Assembly (NCBI GenBank): GCA_029224185.1
Contig: CM055200.1
Coordinates: 6,789,099 to 6,853,098 of the forward strand
Source: Karalla daura
Taxonomy: Eukaryota > Chordata > Actinopteri > Chaetodontiformes > Leiognathidae
Direction of reading: 5' to 3'
DNA length: 64,000 nt
This document shows positions 1-10,739 of the stretch, one piece after another; positions within the stretch are counted from its first letter, which is position 1, and each line of letters begins with the position of its first letter. Under the pieces are notes generated by a model that had not been told where the DNA came from, made no database searches, and worked only from the letters and a program-made list of their open reading frames with translations. The translations under genes were made by a program, and so were the position numbers.

Positions 1-277
1 TTGCCTGCAATAGTTACCTCCTCTTTAAGGCTGTAAATAGATACAAATGCAACCTTGGCCTATTCATTAGAGCTGGTGGAGCGAACGAAATAACACACTA
101 ACTTCCAGCTGTATACATATCATGTATAAGACACGCACAGATACAAGTCAAACTATGAACGGCTAGCGCAGAGCAAAGAGCTTAACTGGAGCAGAGCTTA
201 CGTGTGAAAAATGTGCCACAATTAGTCGGCAAACTAGGCCCTAACGAGGCGAGTATTTTTGTCCTCAGCGTTATTAA

Positions 278-321
278 GAGCCGAGCCGAGCCGAGCCGAG
301 TGCAGCCGAACCGAGCCGAGC
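278..321. repeat. (GAGCC)n short tandem repeat
   Basis: Four to five perfect GAGCC units are followed by interrupted units (CAGCC, GAACC). The 5-bp unit is unusually GC-rich for this window. Confidence 0.85.
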
Positions 322-379
322 AGGGGATAAGAGATATCTGGGCCACGAGCTTCAGGCTACTGTCAAGCCCCGGGGTGTT

Positions 380-448
380 GCACGCGCGCATACACACGCG
401 TACACATACATATACATGCATAAACACACATAGACACACACACACACA
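380..448. repeat. Alternating purine-pyrimidine tract
   Basis: An interrupted run of CA, CG and TA dinucleotides, compatible with Z-DNA formation. It lies within the predicted first intron of ppp3r1. Confidence 0.6.
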
Positions 449-614
449 GGGAGCCACAAGTAACCAAGGAAACGCTTTTTTCTCGCCCCAAAAAGAATAG
501 AAACAAACCCTGAGACATTACTAAGCTCGGCCAGGGGCAGAGGCGCAGGGGCCTGGCCGCTACCGCTGTGTTTACCAGTCGGCGGAGGGTGAAACGAGAA
601 GCTTCGGCTCTTAC

Positions 615-705
615 CATCTTGCAGGTCGGATGATGAAATCCAGGCGATGTGAGAGCGGCGAAGAAGAGGGAGAAGAGGGGAGTGTGTGCGCCGCCGAGCT
701 GTACT
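615..705 (-). CDS. ppp3r1: Probable ppp3r1 first exon (calcineurin B, start codon only)
   Basis: On the minus strand, ATG at 617-615 is preceded by a favourable context (GCAAGATG) and followed at once by GTAAGAG, a strong 5' splice donor. Calcineurin B (PPP3R1) is the Ca2+-binding regulatory subunit of protein phosphatase 2B, with four EF hands and an N-myristoylated MGN start. From memory of the vertebrate gene, exon 1 carries little more than the initiator ATG. Here only the Met is coded, so no domain can be seen. The main support is position: PPP3R1 lies next to CNRIP1 on the same strand in human 2p14, and cnrip1 is unambiguous 2.8 kb upstream here. The 5' end near 705 is inferred from a TATA-like box at 730-737. 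Any other minus-strand gene with an ATG-terminal first exon would look the same. Confidence 0.45.
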
Positions 706-729
706 GGCTGAGATTAAATCTGCAATATG

Positions 730-737
730 TTTATATA
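730..737 (-). promoter_or_regulatory. TATA-like box for the 615-705 exon
   Basis: TATATAAA on the minus strand, about 25-30 bp before the inferred transcription start and about 115 bp before the ATG. The flanks are GC-rich. It is a motif match only. Confidence 0.35.
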
Positions 738-824
738 CGTGGTTTGTGGCGCTCTCCGAGGTGTCGTCCTGGGGGTTTATACGTTGTCCAGCTTCTCAGC
801 TTCTCCGTGTCTTCACTGCAGCAG

Positions 825-927
825 TGAGGGAGGGTGGGAGGGAGGGAGGTGACACCGAGCGGAGGAGGAGGAGGCTCGGTTTGACAAGCAGGGGGAGGAG
901 AGAGGAGGTGGAGGGAGGGGGGAGGTG
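825..927 (-). promoter_or_regulatory. Purine-rich (GGAGG)n upstream tract
   Basis: The plus strand carries repeated GGAGG, GGGAGG and GAGGAG runs for about 100 bp, so the minus strand is C/T-rich. It sits directly upstream of the putative ppp3r1 promoter. Such CT elements are common in TATA-poor or mixed vertebrate promoters and can form G-quadruplex or triplex structures. Confidence 0.4.
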
Positions 928-1072
928 CAGCTGTACTGTACATCCGGGCACTACGTGTGTATTTATTTATATATTTTGTACACTGGATTGTTTTTGTCCG
1001 TGCGTACCCTCTGCTGGTTGGATCGTGGCACTGCATGAATTCCTCACAACGAGATAGATGGATGGATAGATG

Positions 1073-1262
<190 letters not shown>

Positions 1263-1639
1263 CAGACAACTGGAGCTAGGCAGTATTCAGCAAAAGACAT
1301 GGCAAGACCAACAACTCACTCAACACTTGAAAAAGCCCTGCCTGAGATGTTCTGGCTCTTTACGTCACAGGCCCATTTCAAGTTCATGTTTACTGGTCTG
1401 GGAACTGCCCCGAGTCTTTTCACTGTATGTGTGTGCACTTGCTGTGCAGTGACCCTTACTGGCAGATGGACTTCATTTTCATGTAATCCCCATGGCACTA
1501 AGTCGGCTCATCAATAGAGCAGACTTTGCCTCATGCTCAGGAACTGGATCCACTCTACGTGTTGTAAATCAGGGCTTGATATGGAGTCGCTCTCAGAGGC
1601 ATAGATAGATAACATCTAATGGTCTAAATAATCAGCGAA

Positions 1640-1735
1640 TTGGTGTGAATGTGACTTGTGTCTGTTAAAGTGTTTTGAGTGGTCACAATGAAGACTAGAA
1701 AAGCACCAAGAACTGGTCCATTTGCCATTCCCACT
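1640..1735 (+). mobile_element. Fish SINE/MITE-type repeat, 3' part
   Basis: Contains the order GTGTGAATGTGACTTGT, TTGAGTGGTC, GACTAGAAAAGC and CCATTTGCCATT. This is characteristic of a very common teleost short interspersed repeat. It is diverged and 5'-truncated. A second, weaker relative is at about 36841-36965. Confidence 0.6.
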
Positions 1736-1739
1736 GGCC

Positions 1740-2090
1740 AGTGGCATTGACTCAACCTGAAATGACTGATTACATTAGTTTTTGTTGTCTAATGCTAAAT
1801 GTCAAGTGTGTTTGACATTGAATATAGGAAGCACAACTGATGTTTGATATGCAGAGATGGTGAAAATTCTTCAAATTGTCCAGGATTGACACAATTTAGG
1901 GGAGCATACTTCTGCAGTGTTTGAGTATGTTTAGAAAAAAAAAGAAATACATCTTCCACACAAAATATTCCCAATTTTACTATTAAACAACATAAACAAA
2001 CAAAACTGTGACAAAGAGGTCAGACTGATATGTAAATATCAACACTGCACTACTGCACTACTCCATTCCCTGCTATTTTTTTGCTTTCAT
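1740..2090. other. AT-rich intergenic stretch without genes
   Basis: A/T-rich unique-looking sequence with short A runs. I see no exon, RNA gene or clear repeat. Confidence 0.5.
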
Positions 2091-3464
2091 TTTATTTTGC
2101 ATAGATCTGTTCTGTCTGAATCAATTTCTTCCAAAATACACAAAAATATATGAAAACATTTCCAGTGCATCACTGTACAAAAATACTATTTTTCAAAATA
2201 TAATTTACCACAATAAATAGAAAAAAAAAAACAAATTATAGCCTCCACTCATGTCCTGAATACTCCCATTATAATTTCTCTTAATTTCACACAAATATCC
2301 ATAGCTAAGACCTTTAGAAGAGGTAGAAATGACAAAAATACTGTAAAGAGGAGAACAACTTCACTCAAATTCAAAATCATCTACTTCAAATACCACAAGA
2401 TATCACACACACACTCACACACGCACAAAGGTCTACACAGAGAGTTAACCCCAAAACAGTATGAGCCCTGGTTTAAAATCAATCATGGTGTACGTCGTGG
2501 CACAGGTTCACTTCAGCATGCTTCAGCTGCTGGCTCAGCATATTTGCTATTTCTTGCTATCAACTGGTGTTTTCAAGACTCTTTCACCTTGTTAATAATG
2601 TGTATGGCTCACTAAATGCCTGGTATTTTTGCTGAGTCTTATGGTAGCACAATACATAGCATTAATTATGTAAAAGTTCACATGTTAAGAAGTGTGTGAC
2701 TGCTTTACCTCGCCATTGTTTAGATAACCAATACCTTAGTTAATTATGACTGATTGCCCTGGCCTATTTGGTTAATTCATAAAACTCATGAATGATAACA
2801 TTTTGTAAATGTCAACATTAATGTATTTACATGATTAAACTTTCATGTTTTTAAGTAATAGTAGGGGTGTTAGCGAATCATGATTCTGCCCATTTTGGAA
2901 TATAACTGTAATGTACAAACACTGTTTTTCCAATATGCACACACCTGCACCCACTGCACCTACACGCACAGGCACATGTGCAGTCACACAATACAGTACT
3001 GTACAAACACACATTTGAAGGTTTCTAGATTCCACAACCAAACTCTGCATGAAAGAAAAAAACACTTTTTAACCTTTCACTACATCTTTCACTGAATAAT
3101 CAAAATAAATTTTAACTTGGGGTCCTGAGTAGCAATGTGTTCATTTTAGCCTAAATGCAATGTAGAGAGTTTGACACATTTGTAGAAATCAACAGAAAGA
3201 AATAAAATCAATATGACCGCATTCTCTATGTGGTACCACATATCTGGACTCTTTGACTGCACAAAAGCCACAATCTGATAATACTGATAAATGGGAGTAA
3301 GAATGAAAGACTGCACCAAAGCAAAGGAAGTGGCATGGAGGGGATTTAAAGTACATATAAAGGGAAGGACAAAGAAAGCCATGTAAGCCAGATGAAACGT
3401 CACAATTTCAACACAACATACTGACAATTAGATCTGTAGACTCTATGTCCTTCCTGTTATTCCA
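2091..3464 (-). other. cnrip1: Candidate cnrip1 3' UTR and poly(A) signal
   Basis: Downstream of the cnrip1 stop, the first minus-strand AATAAA occurs at 2096-2091. The 3' UTR would then be about 1.4 kb. No earlier AATAAA or ATTAAA was found on this strand. The true cleavage site is not determined, and a variant signal nearer the stop is possible. Confidence 0.3.
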
Positions 3465-3629
3465 TCAGACAAACAGCTCCTTATTGACCCACATGAGCGT
3501 ACGTGTGTCGTTGGGTTTGCATTCGTACTCGATGCTGTTGAAGCTGTTTCCCCACTGGCAGTGGTCCCTCTTGTTGTAGTTGTAGTACTTCACCTGCCAC
3601 ACCGTCTCAAACATTCCCACCTCTGTGAA
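3465..3629 (-). CDS. cnrip1: Cnrip1 exon 3 (C-terminus)
   Basis: This is the last coding exon of the CB1 cannabinoid receptor interacting protein. On the minus strand a CAG acceptor after a pyrimidine-rich stretch (AG at 3631-3630) is followed by 54 codons and a TGA at 3467-3465. The peptide contains FETVWQVKYYNYNKRDHCQW and IEYECKPN and ends LMWVNKELFV. It is nearly collinear with the C-terminus of vertebrate CNRIP1, whose human end is WVNKESFL. The CNRIP1 C-terminal half forms much of its beta-sandwich, RhoGDI-like fold. It begins in phase 0 and joins exon 2 cleanly. Confidence 0.96.
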   Translation of the reverse strand, partial: FTEVGMFETVWQVKYYNYNKRDHCQWGNSFNSIEYECKPNDTRTLMWVNKELFV

Positions 3630-4374
3630 CTGAAGAAGAACACACGTGCACACATGAGCACAAACAAACCACTTTAGGCACACTAGATGCACAATATTAT
3701 CATGTGTGAAGGCACGTGAAGATGGATGGAAACAGACACAAACTTCATATCATCCCAGAGCCCTTGGGCTGTGAACTGGACAGATGGTTCGGGCACATGC
3801 ACCATCTCATGCACACACCAACATCCATGTCAAAGCAGGTGAAGTTATATTTGTAGCGATTCCCCTAACACTGTTTGAGTTATATAATCTTTCTCTACAG
3901 ATTTACAGATTTAAACAAACAAGCCCCAAATGTAGGTTAGAATTGTAAGATATTGGATTGGCAGTCATCACTTCCTGCCTCTCGCCCAAGCATTGGGCTG
4001 CGGCAGTGACACAGATTAGGAATAAAGCCTGTTTAGACTCTGAATGAATGACTGAAACTTTCACCTCAGATGGCCGCCTGTTCAGCTGCCTCCCCCGAGC
4101 ATGTGTTCAGCCACTGAGTACCAAGAACATTTGTTTTTGGCTTTTGTTGTTGTTATTGTTGTAAATGTTTCAAATGCCAGTGTGATTCTCATGTTTTATT
4201 TGGAGTCAATTCAGCTTAATGTACCTAACTCATTGACAACTGACAACAGCGATATCTGAATTTAGGATATTATGGGCCTGACACTGTCAATACACAATCA
4301 AGAAGGTAGTTTGAGTTCCAGTCAGACTGAGGGCCTTTTTTGTGTGAAGCATGTATATTATATGCCTGGGTTTT

Positions 4375-4547
4375 CTGGTTTTCTCCAGGTACTCCAGTTT
4401 CCTCCTACAGTTCATCATGCATGAATGTTAAGGTCAGGTGGTGAGTTTAAATTGCTCTTAGGTGTGAATGTGATACAGTGTATGTATGTGTCCTGCAATA
4501 GGCTGAAGAGCTGTCCAGGATGTACTCAGCCTCCCTATATGTTGTCC
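4375..4547 (-). mobile_element. Diverged fish interspersed repeat in cnrip1 intron 2
   Basis: Read on the plus strand it shows, in order, TTTTCTCCAGGTACTCCAG, TTTCCTCCTAC, a CATGCATGAATGTTAAG-like block, AATTGCTCTTAGGTGTGAAT and CTGTCCAGGATGTACTCAGC. This is the order of a very abundant teleost repeat (consensus ending in a GTCCAGGGTGTACCCCGCCT-type block). The end nearest exon 2 lies only a few bases inside the intron from the splice donor. Confidence 0.65.
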
Positions 4548-4551
4548 ACAC

Positions 4552-4696
4552 CTGTATGCTGATCTGAACTGGTTGCCTCTCTCCACTCTTGGTGTGTGCA
4601 ACCCCTTCTGTGTCGTACTGGCCCGAGTAGACCACCGACTGTGGGTCTTTGGACTGCTGCTCCAGGGGGAAGGTCACCCCACCCACACTCATGGAC
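4552..4696 (-). CDS. cnrip1: Cnrip1 exon 2
   Basis: The middle coding exon of cnrip1 is 145 nt. The acceptor is CTGTCTGTAG (AG at 4698-4697) and the donor is CAG|GTGTGG (GT at 4551-4550). Its first base completes the split Thr codon of exon 1, then 48 codons follow, including SVGGVTFPLE, VVYSGQYDTEGV and TKSGERQPVQI. These match the central segment of vertebrate CNRIP1 (human SIGGVLVPLE, YDTEGVTPTKSGERQPIQI). The exon ends in phase 0. An interspersed-repeat copy starts almost at its donor. Confidence 0.96.
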
Positions 4697-5650
4697 CTAC
4701 AGACAGGTAGAGCAGAAGGAAAAAAAACTGACAATTGATTCAATGACAAACACCCTCTCAAAAAGAAAGAGTCATGTGACCCATGTTCATGTGAGACAAA
4801 TCCTCTAATGCATTACATCCACAGCTGTGTTTGCATCATCACGTGTGACCTATTTGTTATACCCCTCTGCCTGTTCAACCATTTTTTCCCAGCCCAATAA
4901 TTAGAAACCCAACACTAATCCTGATTTGGAGATGGATGCACACCATCCGTTACATAATCGCGTATTGTAGACAAATCACAAGAGGGCGGTAACACCAGGC
5001 CCCAACGTGGAGTCCTAATCTGTGTTGGATTTGACATGCAGCCAATTGGGGGTTTATGCTGCCTTCACAGGCGGCTCGTAAAATCCGGTTTTCCAGATTT
5101 ACACTCGGTAATATGACTTGTTGAGTCCTCAAGATTAGGCCAGAAATGTAAAACACGAAGGAAAAGGGCAACACCTCGGTGTGGCACTACTATAGCAACT
5201 CTGTCAAAGGCACTTAAACCTGGCATGTTGTCTCTACAGCTGGACGTCCGTTCATTATGGTTCCTTCAGTGCAAAAATCACAGCTTTGTCTTCTCCTCAG
5301 TCATCTATGTAGTGCATGCTAAGAATAAACCGAACATTAACTCCATTAACTTCCATTCAAAATCAATAGATTAAGCAGGAAACACTATTGTAGCTTGCGC
5401 AGAAGAGACAGACATACGCTCTCTACTGTGATTGCTCACTTGACACAAAGACATTTTACCAAAACAAGGCAGACCTCCAAAATCATACCGATTCCGGAAC
5501 ACGGGACCCCCTACTTTGATATCACAACCTTGATTCAGCGAGTTTGATTTAATTTCCACTCAACAGTTAAGACGACATTTGCCCTGGCTGTTATATGCTG
5601 TCGAGGTTTGGGACCCGGTCAGGTTAATCTGGAGCGTCGGGTCTACCTAC

Positions 5651-5829
5651 GTGGCCTCCACCGCTCCTGGCTTGACGACCACCTCGATCTTGTACTTTGA
5701 TCCAGTCAGCAGCTTGATGGTCCGGGTTTGTCCGAACCGGGCTCCGTCAGACTTGAAGTGCACGGCGGTGTTGTTGGGGAGCATCTTCAGGGAAATCCCG
5801 ATTTTGACGATCTGCGGGACGTCGCTCAT
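5651..5829 (-). CDS. cnrip1: Cnrip1 exon 1 (N-terminus), CB1 receptor interacting protein
   Basis: The first coding exon starts at ATG 5829-5827 (GCGACCATGAGC) and ends in GCCAC|GTAGGT (donor GT at 5650-5649), leaving two bases of a Thr codon. The peptide begins MSDVPQIVKIGISLKM and contains the family hallmark [20 protein letters not shown] (human [20 protein letters not shown]). Joined with exons 2 and 3 it gives 162 residues against 164 in human CNRIP1a. The three-exon layout, phases and stop are intact, so the gene looks functional. CNRIP1 is a small cytosolic protein without membrane segments. It binds the C-terminal tail of the CB1 cannabinoid receptor and dampens its constitutive signalling in neurons. 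Exon 1 and its upstream flank are GC/CpG-rich, as at the human gene, whose CpG-island promoter is a known methylation marker. Teleosts may have two cnrip1 paralogs; I cannot tell which this is. Confidence 0.97.
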
Positions 5830-5960
5830 GGTCGCACAGCGTGCACACAGGACGCGTGCCTTCGGTCGGATCAGGCGGAGAGACGCGGCGCCGAGAAGCC
5901 CATATCAAGGGCGCGCAGCCCGGAGGAAATGTGCCGCTCTGCACTCCCTAATCCTGTCCA
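5830..5960 (-). promoter_or_regulatory. cnrip1: Cnrip1 5' UTR/promoter, CpG-rich
   Basis: Immediately upstream of the cnrip1 ATG the sequence is CpG-dense (CGCGTGCC, GGCGGAGAGACGCGGCGCCG, GGGCGCGCAG) and then becomes A/T-rich beyond about 6.1 kb. No TATA box is obvious. A CpG-island type promoter is the simplest reading. Confidence 0.5.
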
Positions 5961-6169
5961 ACCTGCAGCCCAGGGCCTAATCCCGACCAGTGCTCTGCCT
6001 CTGAAAATCTCTCTCTCCCTCTGTTCAGCTGTCCCCACCCACACTCTCCTCCTCTTCCTCACTCCCTCGTACCCCCAGCTCAATTTGACACATGGCTGTC
6101 GCTGTCCACGGTGCTTAAACACTACAAATTATCCCTCTGATCCCTTTAATAGAGGCTTAATATTCCCAC

Positions 6170-6240
6170 AGCCTAAACATAGGATTGTTAAAGGGTCTGT
6201 AAAAGAGAATCCGTAGCATTTTTTAGGAAATCAGTGGCTT
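6170..6240 (+). repeat. Fragment of a local dispersed repeat (copy 1)
   Basis: Shares AGGATTGT..AAAGGG..TGTAAAA followed by a GCATTTT block with 6755-6850 and 31770-31850. Confidence 0.4.
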
Positions 6241-6699
6241 ATATCTTCCATGTTAATCAGCATCAGATTTATTGTTAGGTAGTTATATAATTTAGTTATA
6301 TCAGTCAAACTTTATTATCATCAGGAAAAATTCGCTTAGTTTGTCAACAGCAGTAAAACAACGTAACAACGTTATAATTAATATATATTTTAGAAAAATT
6401 GGATGAGAATGAAGTCTAACAATAAAATCTGTCTGCGGACAGTGACCTTGTGTACACCTAAGACATGAGCCATGAGCCAGGTAGTTATACAACTTGTTGG
6501 TGACTCCACAATTAAATTACAGAGGTATGAGGAATTTCCTTTGGTGATTTGTACAGAAAATAGGCAAGAATGATGACATAAGCATGCAGAGCCCCAGATA
6601 TTTTCTCCACATATAATAGTATGTTAACAATATGATGTCCTAATTTTATCACCTTTTGTCACCTTTATCCTAAATTGTGTGATCATTCATGAGAATGGC

Positions 6700-6850
6700 A
6701 GGTAAAGCAGCCAATTAGCACAAAGCACCAGGTCTGTGCAGAAACACACATAAATAGGATTGTAAAAGGGCTTGTAAAAAAGCATCTTAGGCATTTCTGA
6801 TGAAACTAGCTTTTTTGTTAACACTAGAGAACAGGGATAAATACTAGTGT
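6700..6850 (+). repeat. Dispersed repeat (copy 2)
   Basis: CAGCCAATTAGCACAAAGC followed by AGGATTGTAAAAGGGCTTGT and GGCATTTCTGATGAAACTAG. The same order recurs at 31665-31850 (CAGCCAATCAGAGCAAAGCC, then AAGATTGTGACAGGACTTGT, then GCATTTCTGATAAGAC). This indicates a decayed transposable-element family. Confidence 0.5.
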
Positions 6851-6859
6851 CGGTCCCTT

Positions 6860-8690
6860 TTAAAACCTGTAAATGACCCCCTTTATTACTTTAATTGAAG
6901 CATCAAATGTAATGGAAATGAGAACATCCATAATTAAAGGAAAAATGAGATTATGTTATAAAACAGAATATAAAGTATGTGATATTACATCTGGACAACA
7001 AGGGGGAAAAATAAAGAAGATTACAGCTCCATTAATAGCTGTTTCAGAGCTCTTTGTTTAGTGGATGACTCTCCAGGTAGCTCAGTCCATGTGGATCTCT
7101 GTATCAAAGGCTTATTTGATGAGGTTTTAATGGTGGTATAAAATAAAACTAACAGAGGCCCGCCATTACCTGTCTTATGAAGATGTAATGTCAGTAATGT
7201 GAATGGACAAGCCAAGCCCTGAACTAATTTAAGACGACTTCTGGAGGTTCTCAGTTGCTTTTAAAACTATATCTGTGGTTATGTCGCTCCAAAAGCTTTC
7301 TGTGACGGGGAGTCCTCTGGTTGCAGTGCATAAAGGGCAGCGCCACAATTACAGAACAATCACAGAAATACATCAATACTACAGGACTATCACAGACAGC
7401 AGTGATCCAATATATGATCCAAATACAGCAGAGCGATGAAAAGTCATCTTTTTATTATTCTTTTATTATTACCAAGAAACATATAAAAGTCATAAACACT
7501 GTATATACTACTGTAATACTGAAAAATATTGTTGGCCAGTGGTATACAACTCACAATAGAATACAAATTCACCACTCTATTGTTTATCCAATACTTCAGG
7601 ACTTCCTATAACTCGAACGTACCACTCCTGTAACGCCTATGTTTAACCACTAGAGGTCAGGCTCTAATCACAGGATGTGAGGGGCACCTTGGTTTTAAAA
7701 AAAAGTTAAGTAAACTGATCAGATTATTGTAGTGATGTAAATGATGACGTCAAACAACGTAAGGAAAGGTGTATAAGCTTCACTGCTTTTAGTTGATGAG
7801 TGCGACAACAAATGCAGCACTCCTGTGGCATATTTATGTGAAGTACTGGGCTGAATGTGGTCAAACTTATTAACACCGTCAATAAGGCTGTGGATAATGC
7901 CGCTGACATGCCTCTGTCTAAAATGATTGTTGAAATCACAGAAATTGAAGACTGACGAGAAAGTAGTCCCATGGCTCCCCATTAGGACAGAGTGTGACGC
8001 AGTTGGTAACGACCCCAGCAGAAAAACATTGTGCCGGATGGAGACACTCTGAGGCAGAGCAGCACAGGCTATCTAGCTGCTGACGCCACTACATGTAAAA
8101 GTCTGACACACCATAGAAATGAAGTTTGAAATGGTGCAATGAAAGTCTCAATTACTCATCAAAGTAATGTCCAATACCACTGTGCAGTCTTCTCAGAGCC
8201 CGCATGCAAAATACAACACCTCTCCATCGTATTGTCTCAGATCTAACTGTAATGGTTGGCAGGTGAGAGCAGTCACTCTAATGTGAAACAAACACCACAG
8301 TTGCTGTTTTGGGGGCATCTGGTACTCTGTCTGCGTAAAACTTGCGTCATCAACGCAACCCTGCCCGTTGGCGTTTCATCAATGAACCTTTTAATATATG
8401 AAATTAAGAAAACAATTTTAGATGCCTGGATCAACCACCAACCAAATGAGTCCAGTGGCGCAAACTCCGGCCCTTCCAGTCTCTGTATGTGCGTCAAAGG
8501 AGGAGAGTGCCCCCAGACAACAAAATTAATGGATATTACACTTCCATGCTGTAATACAGTACTCTTCATACCTTACCCAGAAGTCATATTTGCAATTTAT
8601 GTAAATGCTGGAGCACAGTTTGATTAGTCTAACTGATAGATGTTGCTGATGGCCTTACACTAAACCTGTGGTGGATTGGAGATCTCAACT
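6860..8690. other. Intergenic sequence, no gene seen
   Basis: A/T-rich sequence between cnrip1 and kcnq5. Short open frames on both strands show no recognisable domain, splice pattern or codon bias. Nothing else can be supported. Confidence 0.5.
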
Positions 8691-10520
8691 TGGTTGAACA
8701 AGCGTTGACCGCGTTTGTGTACTAGCCATGTGTGTACTGTGGTCTTCTGCTGCTAACTTATGACATCATCTCACATCTTTTCTGTACAAAACACCAAAGC
8801 AAACAACAAATCAGATTCTGATTGTAAAGTGTACTGCGTAGACGCTGTCAGGCTATCTCACAGCAAGCATCACCATGTTAAATAGGTTCACATTAAACAC
8901 TGATGACTGAGCCGTGAATTGTCCCTCTCGGGGACAAATTAAGCTCTTTGAATTGAATTGAACTCACAGACAGAAGTCTGTGGGAGCTAGACAGAGTGGA
9001 TTAGGAGGGGAAAACATGGAAAAGAAAATGTCTCCATGGATCCATTGCATCCATCCGTCATCTTACCCGCTTTGTACCCAATGGTTTTGTGGGGGGTTAT
9101 CTCTAACAGACATAAAGCAAAGGCAGGGAATACACCCTGGACAAGTCGCCAGACCACTGCAACGTGAGGATGGATATGAGCTGTGATAAACCCGGTGGAA
9201 CAACCTACTACTGTAACCTCGATCAGTCAGAGTATTGTAGAGTAAGCATCAACATGTTGAATAGGAGCACATTAAACGCCGATGACGGAGTCTAATTGTC
9301 CCTCTCGGGGACACGTTAAGCCCTTTCAATTGTATTGAACTCTGAAGAGAGGCAAGACTGTCAGAGCAAGACTAAGTGAGACCGGATTAGAGAGGGAAAG
9401 ACAGAGAGACAAAATATCAAACAAACCACTAAATGTCTCTGTTGATCGAATAGAATGAAAATACATGTACAATAAAAATTTTGTTACCCTCACAGAGTAC
9501 GGTACGGTACATGCTGTGCTTACTAACTATACACGTAATGTTATTTTGTGCTCCCAATTTGTGTCATCCTCCTGCCTGTTTTCTGTAATCACCAAAGCAA
9601 ATTCCTTCTAGCTGTAAAACTAATTTGGAAATAAATCTGATTCTGATTGTAAAGTACACTGTGTGTAGACTCTGTCAGGGCATTGTAGAGTAAGTATCAC
9701 TGTCTAAAATAGGTGCACATTAATCGTCCCTCTTGGGGACATACTCAGCTCTTTGAATTGAATTGGACTCACTGACAGAGGGAATACTGTGAGGAAAGGC
9801 AGAGAGAAAAAAAGATGGGGGGATGTTGGATCCACCGAATGTCAGCATGGATCCAACCATTATCTTATCCATGTTCTACCCAGTAGTGTCGCTGGGGTCT
9901 TCTTCAGCACACATAAAGCGAAAACAGGGAATGCATGACACAAACACTACATGCTTGTAAAGTACACCATGTAAATATTGATAACTGAGCCTTGAATTGT
10001 TCCTCTTGGGGACACATTAAACTCTTTGAATTGAAATTAAGGCATAAACAAAACAGTGAGTGAGAGTAGATTCGAGGAGGGTGGAAGAGAGCCCTTCCAG
10101 CCTCCAATCAGATGTCTGCATGGACTCTACCATCCATCCCCAATCGTTCTCAGTTTTGTACCCAGTGATGTCAATGGGGTCTTCTGGTGCCTACCTCCTC
10201 AGGGCAAAGGTTGGGAATAAACCCTGGACAAGACATAATTTACAGTACGTACTTGTAAAGTATACTGTATAGACACTGTTAAATAGGTGCACATTAAATA
10301 CTGATAACTGAGCCTTGAATTATCCCTCTTGGGGACACATTAAGCTCTTTGAAATGCACTGAGCTCACAGACAGAAGCAAGACTGAGTGAGAATGGATGG
10401 GAGGGGGGGGCAAAGACGGAGAAAAAGAAAGTGTGGGAGGGTGGGAGAGAGCCCTCCCACCCTCCTACCAACTGTCTGCATGGATCCACTCCTTCATAAC
10501 CCAACTCTTTCCCCTGCTTT
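8690..10520 (+). repeat. Array of about five diverged composite retroelement units
   Basis: The core TTGTAAAGTRYACT...AATTGTCCCTCTYGGGGACA...AAGCTCTTTGAATTGAA recurs at about 8821-8970, 9230-9350, 9646-9770, 9952-10040 and 10254-10365. Most copies are followed by a purine-rich AGAGAGGxAAGACTGAGTGAG block and a CATGGATCCA...TTACCC...ACCCTGGACAAG block. Two units are preceded by a LINE-like 3' end (ACCAAAGCAAA...AATCTGATTCTGATTG at about 8790-8825 and 9590-9648). The unit period is uneven (about 300-420 bp), so this is a duplicated and decayed retroelement cluster and not a clean satellite. Confidence 0.75.
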
Positions 10521-10559
10521 GCACAGATGGCCCGAGTGTCCACAGGATGACAAAATGAG

Positions 10560-10739
10560 AGCAGACTGAGATCAGTTTAACTCTTCTTAGTTTCACCTCA
10601 GAAAGTTTCAGTAGCCTCACACACACTCACACTCAGACACTCTCGCTCGCAGTCTGGTGCTGGATAGAGAACCAGACAGACAGACGGGGGCTACATGTGA
10701 ATGTCTGCAGGTCTCCCAGCGCAGTGCGCTGGTGATGCC
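10560..10739 (+). promoter_or_regulatory. kcnq5: Kcnq5 5' leader/proximal promoter
   Basis: This 180-bp region upstream of the ATG changes from retroelement array to CpG-containing sequence. It contains a CA/CT-rich stretch at 10617-10650 and no TATA box. The transcription start cannot be fixed from sequence. Confidence 0.35.
10695..10700 (+). promoter_or_regulatory. kcnq5: Start-stop minimal uORF (ATGTGA)
   Basis: ATG followed at once by TGA, and the next triplet at 10701 is another ATG in frame with kcnq5. If it lies in the mature 5' UTR it is a minimal upstream ORF that could stall or recycle ribosomes. Whether it is transcribed depends on the unmapped start site. Confidence 0.4.

Larger units (their letters stand above)
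1..614 (-). other. ppp3r1: Probable ppp3r1 intron 1 (5' part)
   Basis: If the ATG-only exon at 615-705 is correct, this stretch is the beginning of ppp3r1 intron 1, read leftwards off the window. It starts with GTAAGAG directly after the ATG. No further coding exon is visible. The calcineurin B EF-hand exons would lie left of position 1. The stretch holds a GAGCC microsatellite (278-321) and an alternating purine-pyrimidine CA/CG/TA tract (about 380-448). Open frames here in either direction have no recognisable domain and are read as noncoding. Confidence 0.4.

Noticed and set aside
5579..6216. Plus-strand open frames opposite cnrip1 exon 1
   Set aside because: Shadows of the GC-rich minus-strand exon and promoter, with no recognisable product.
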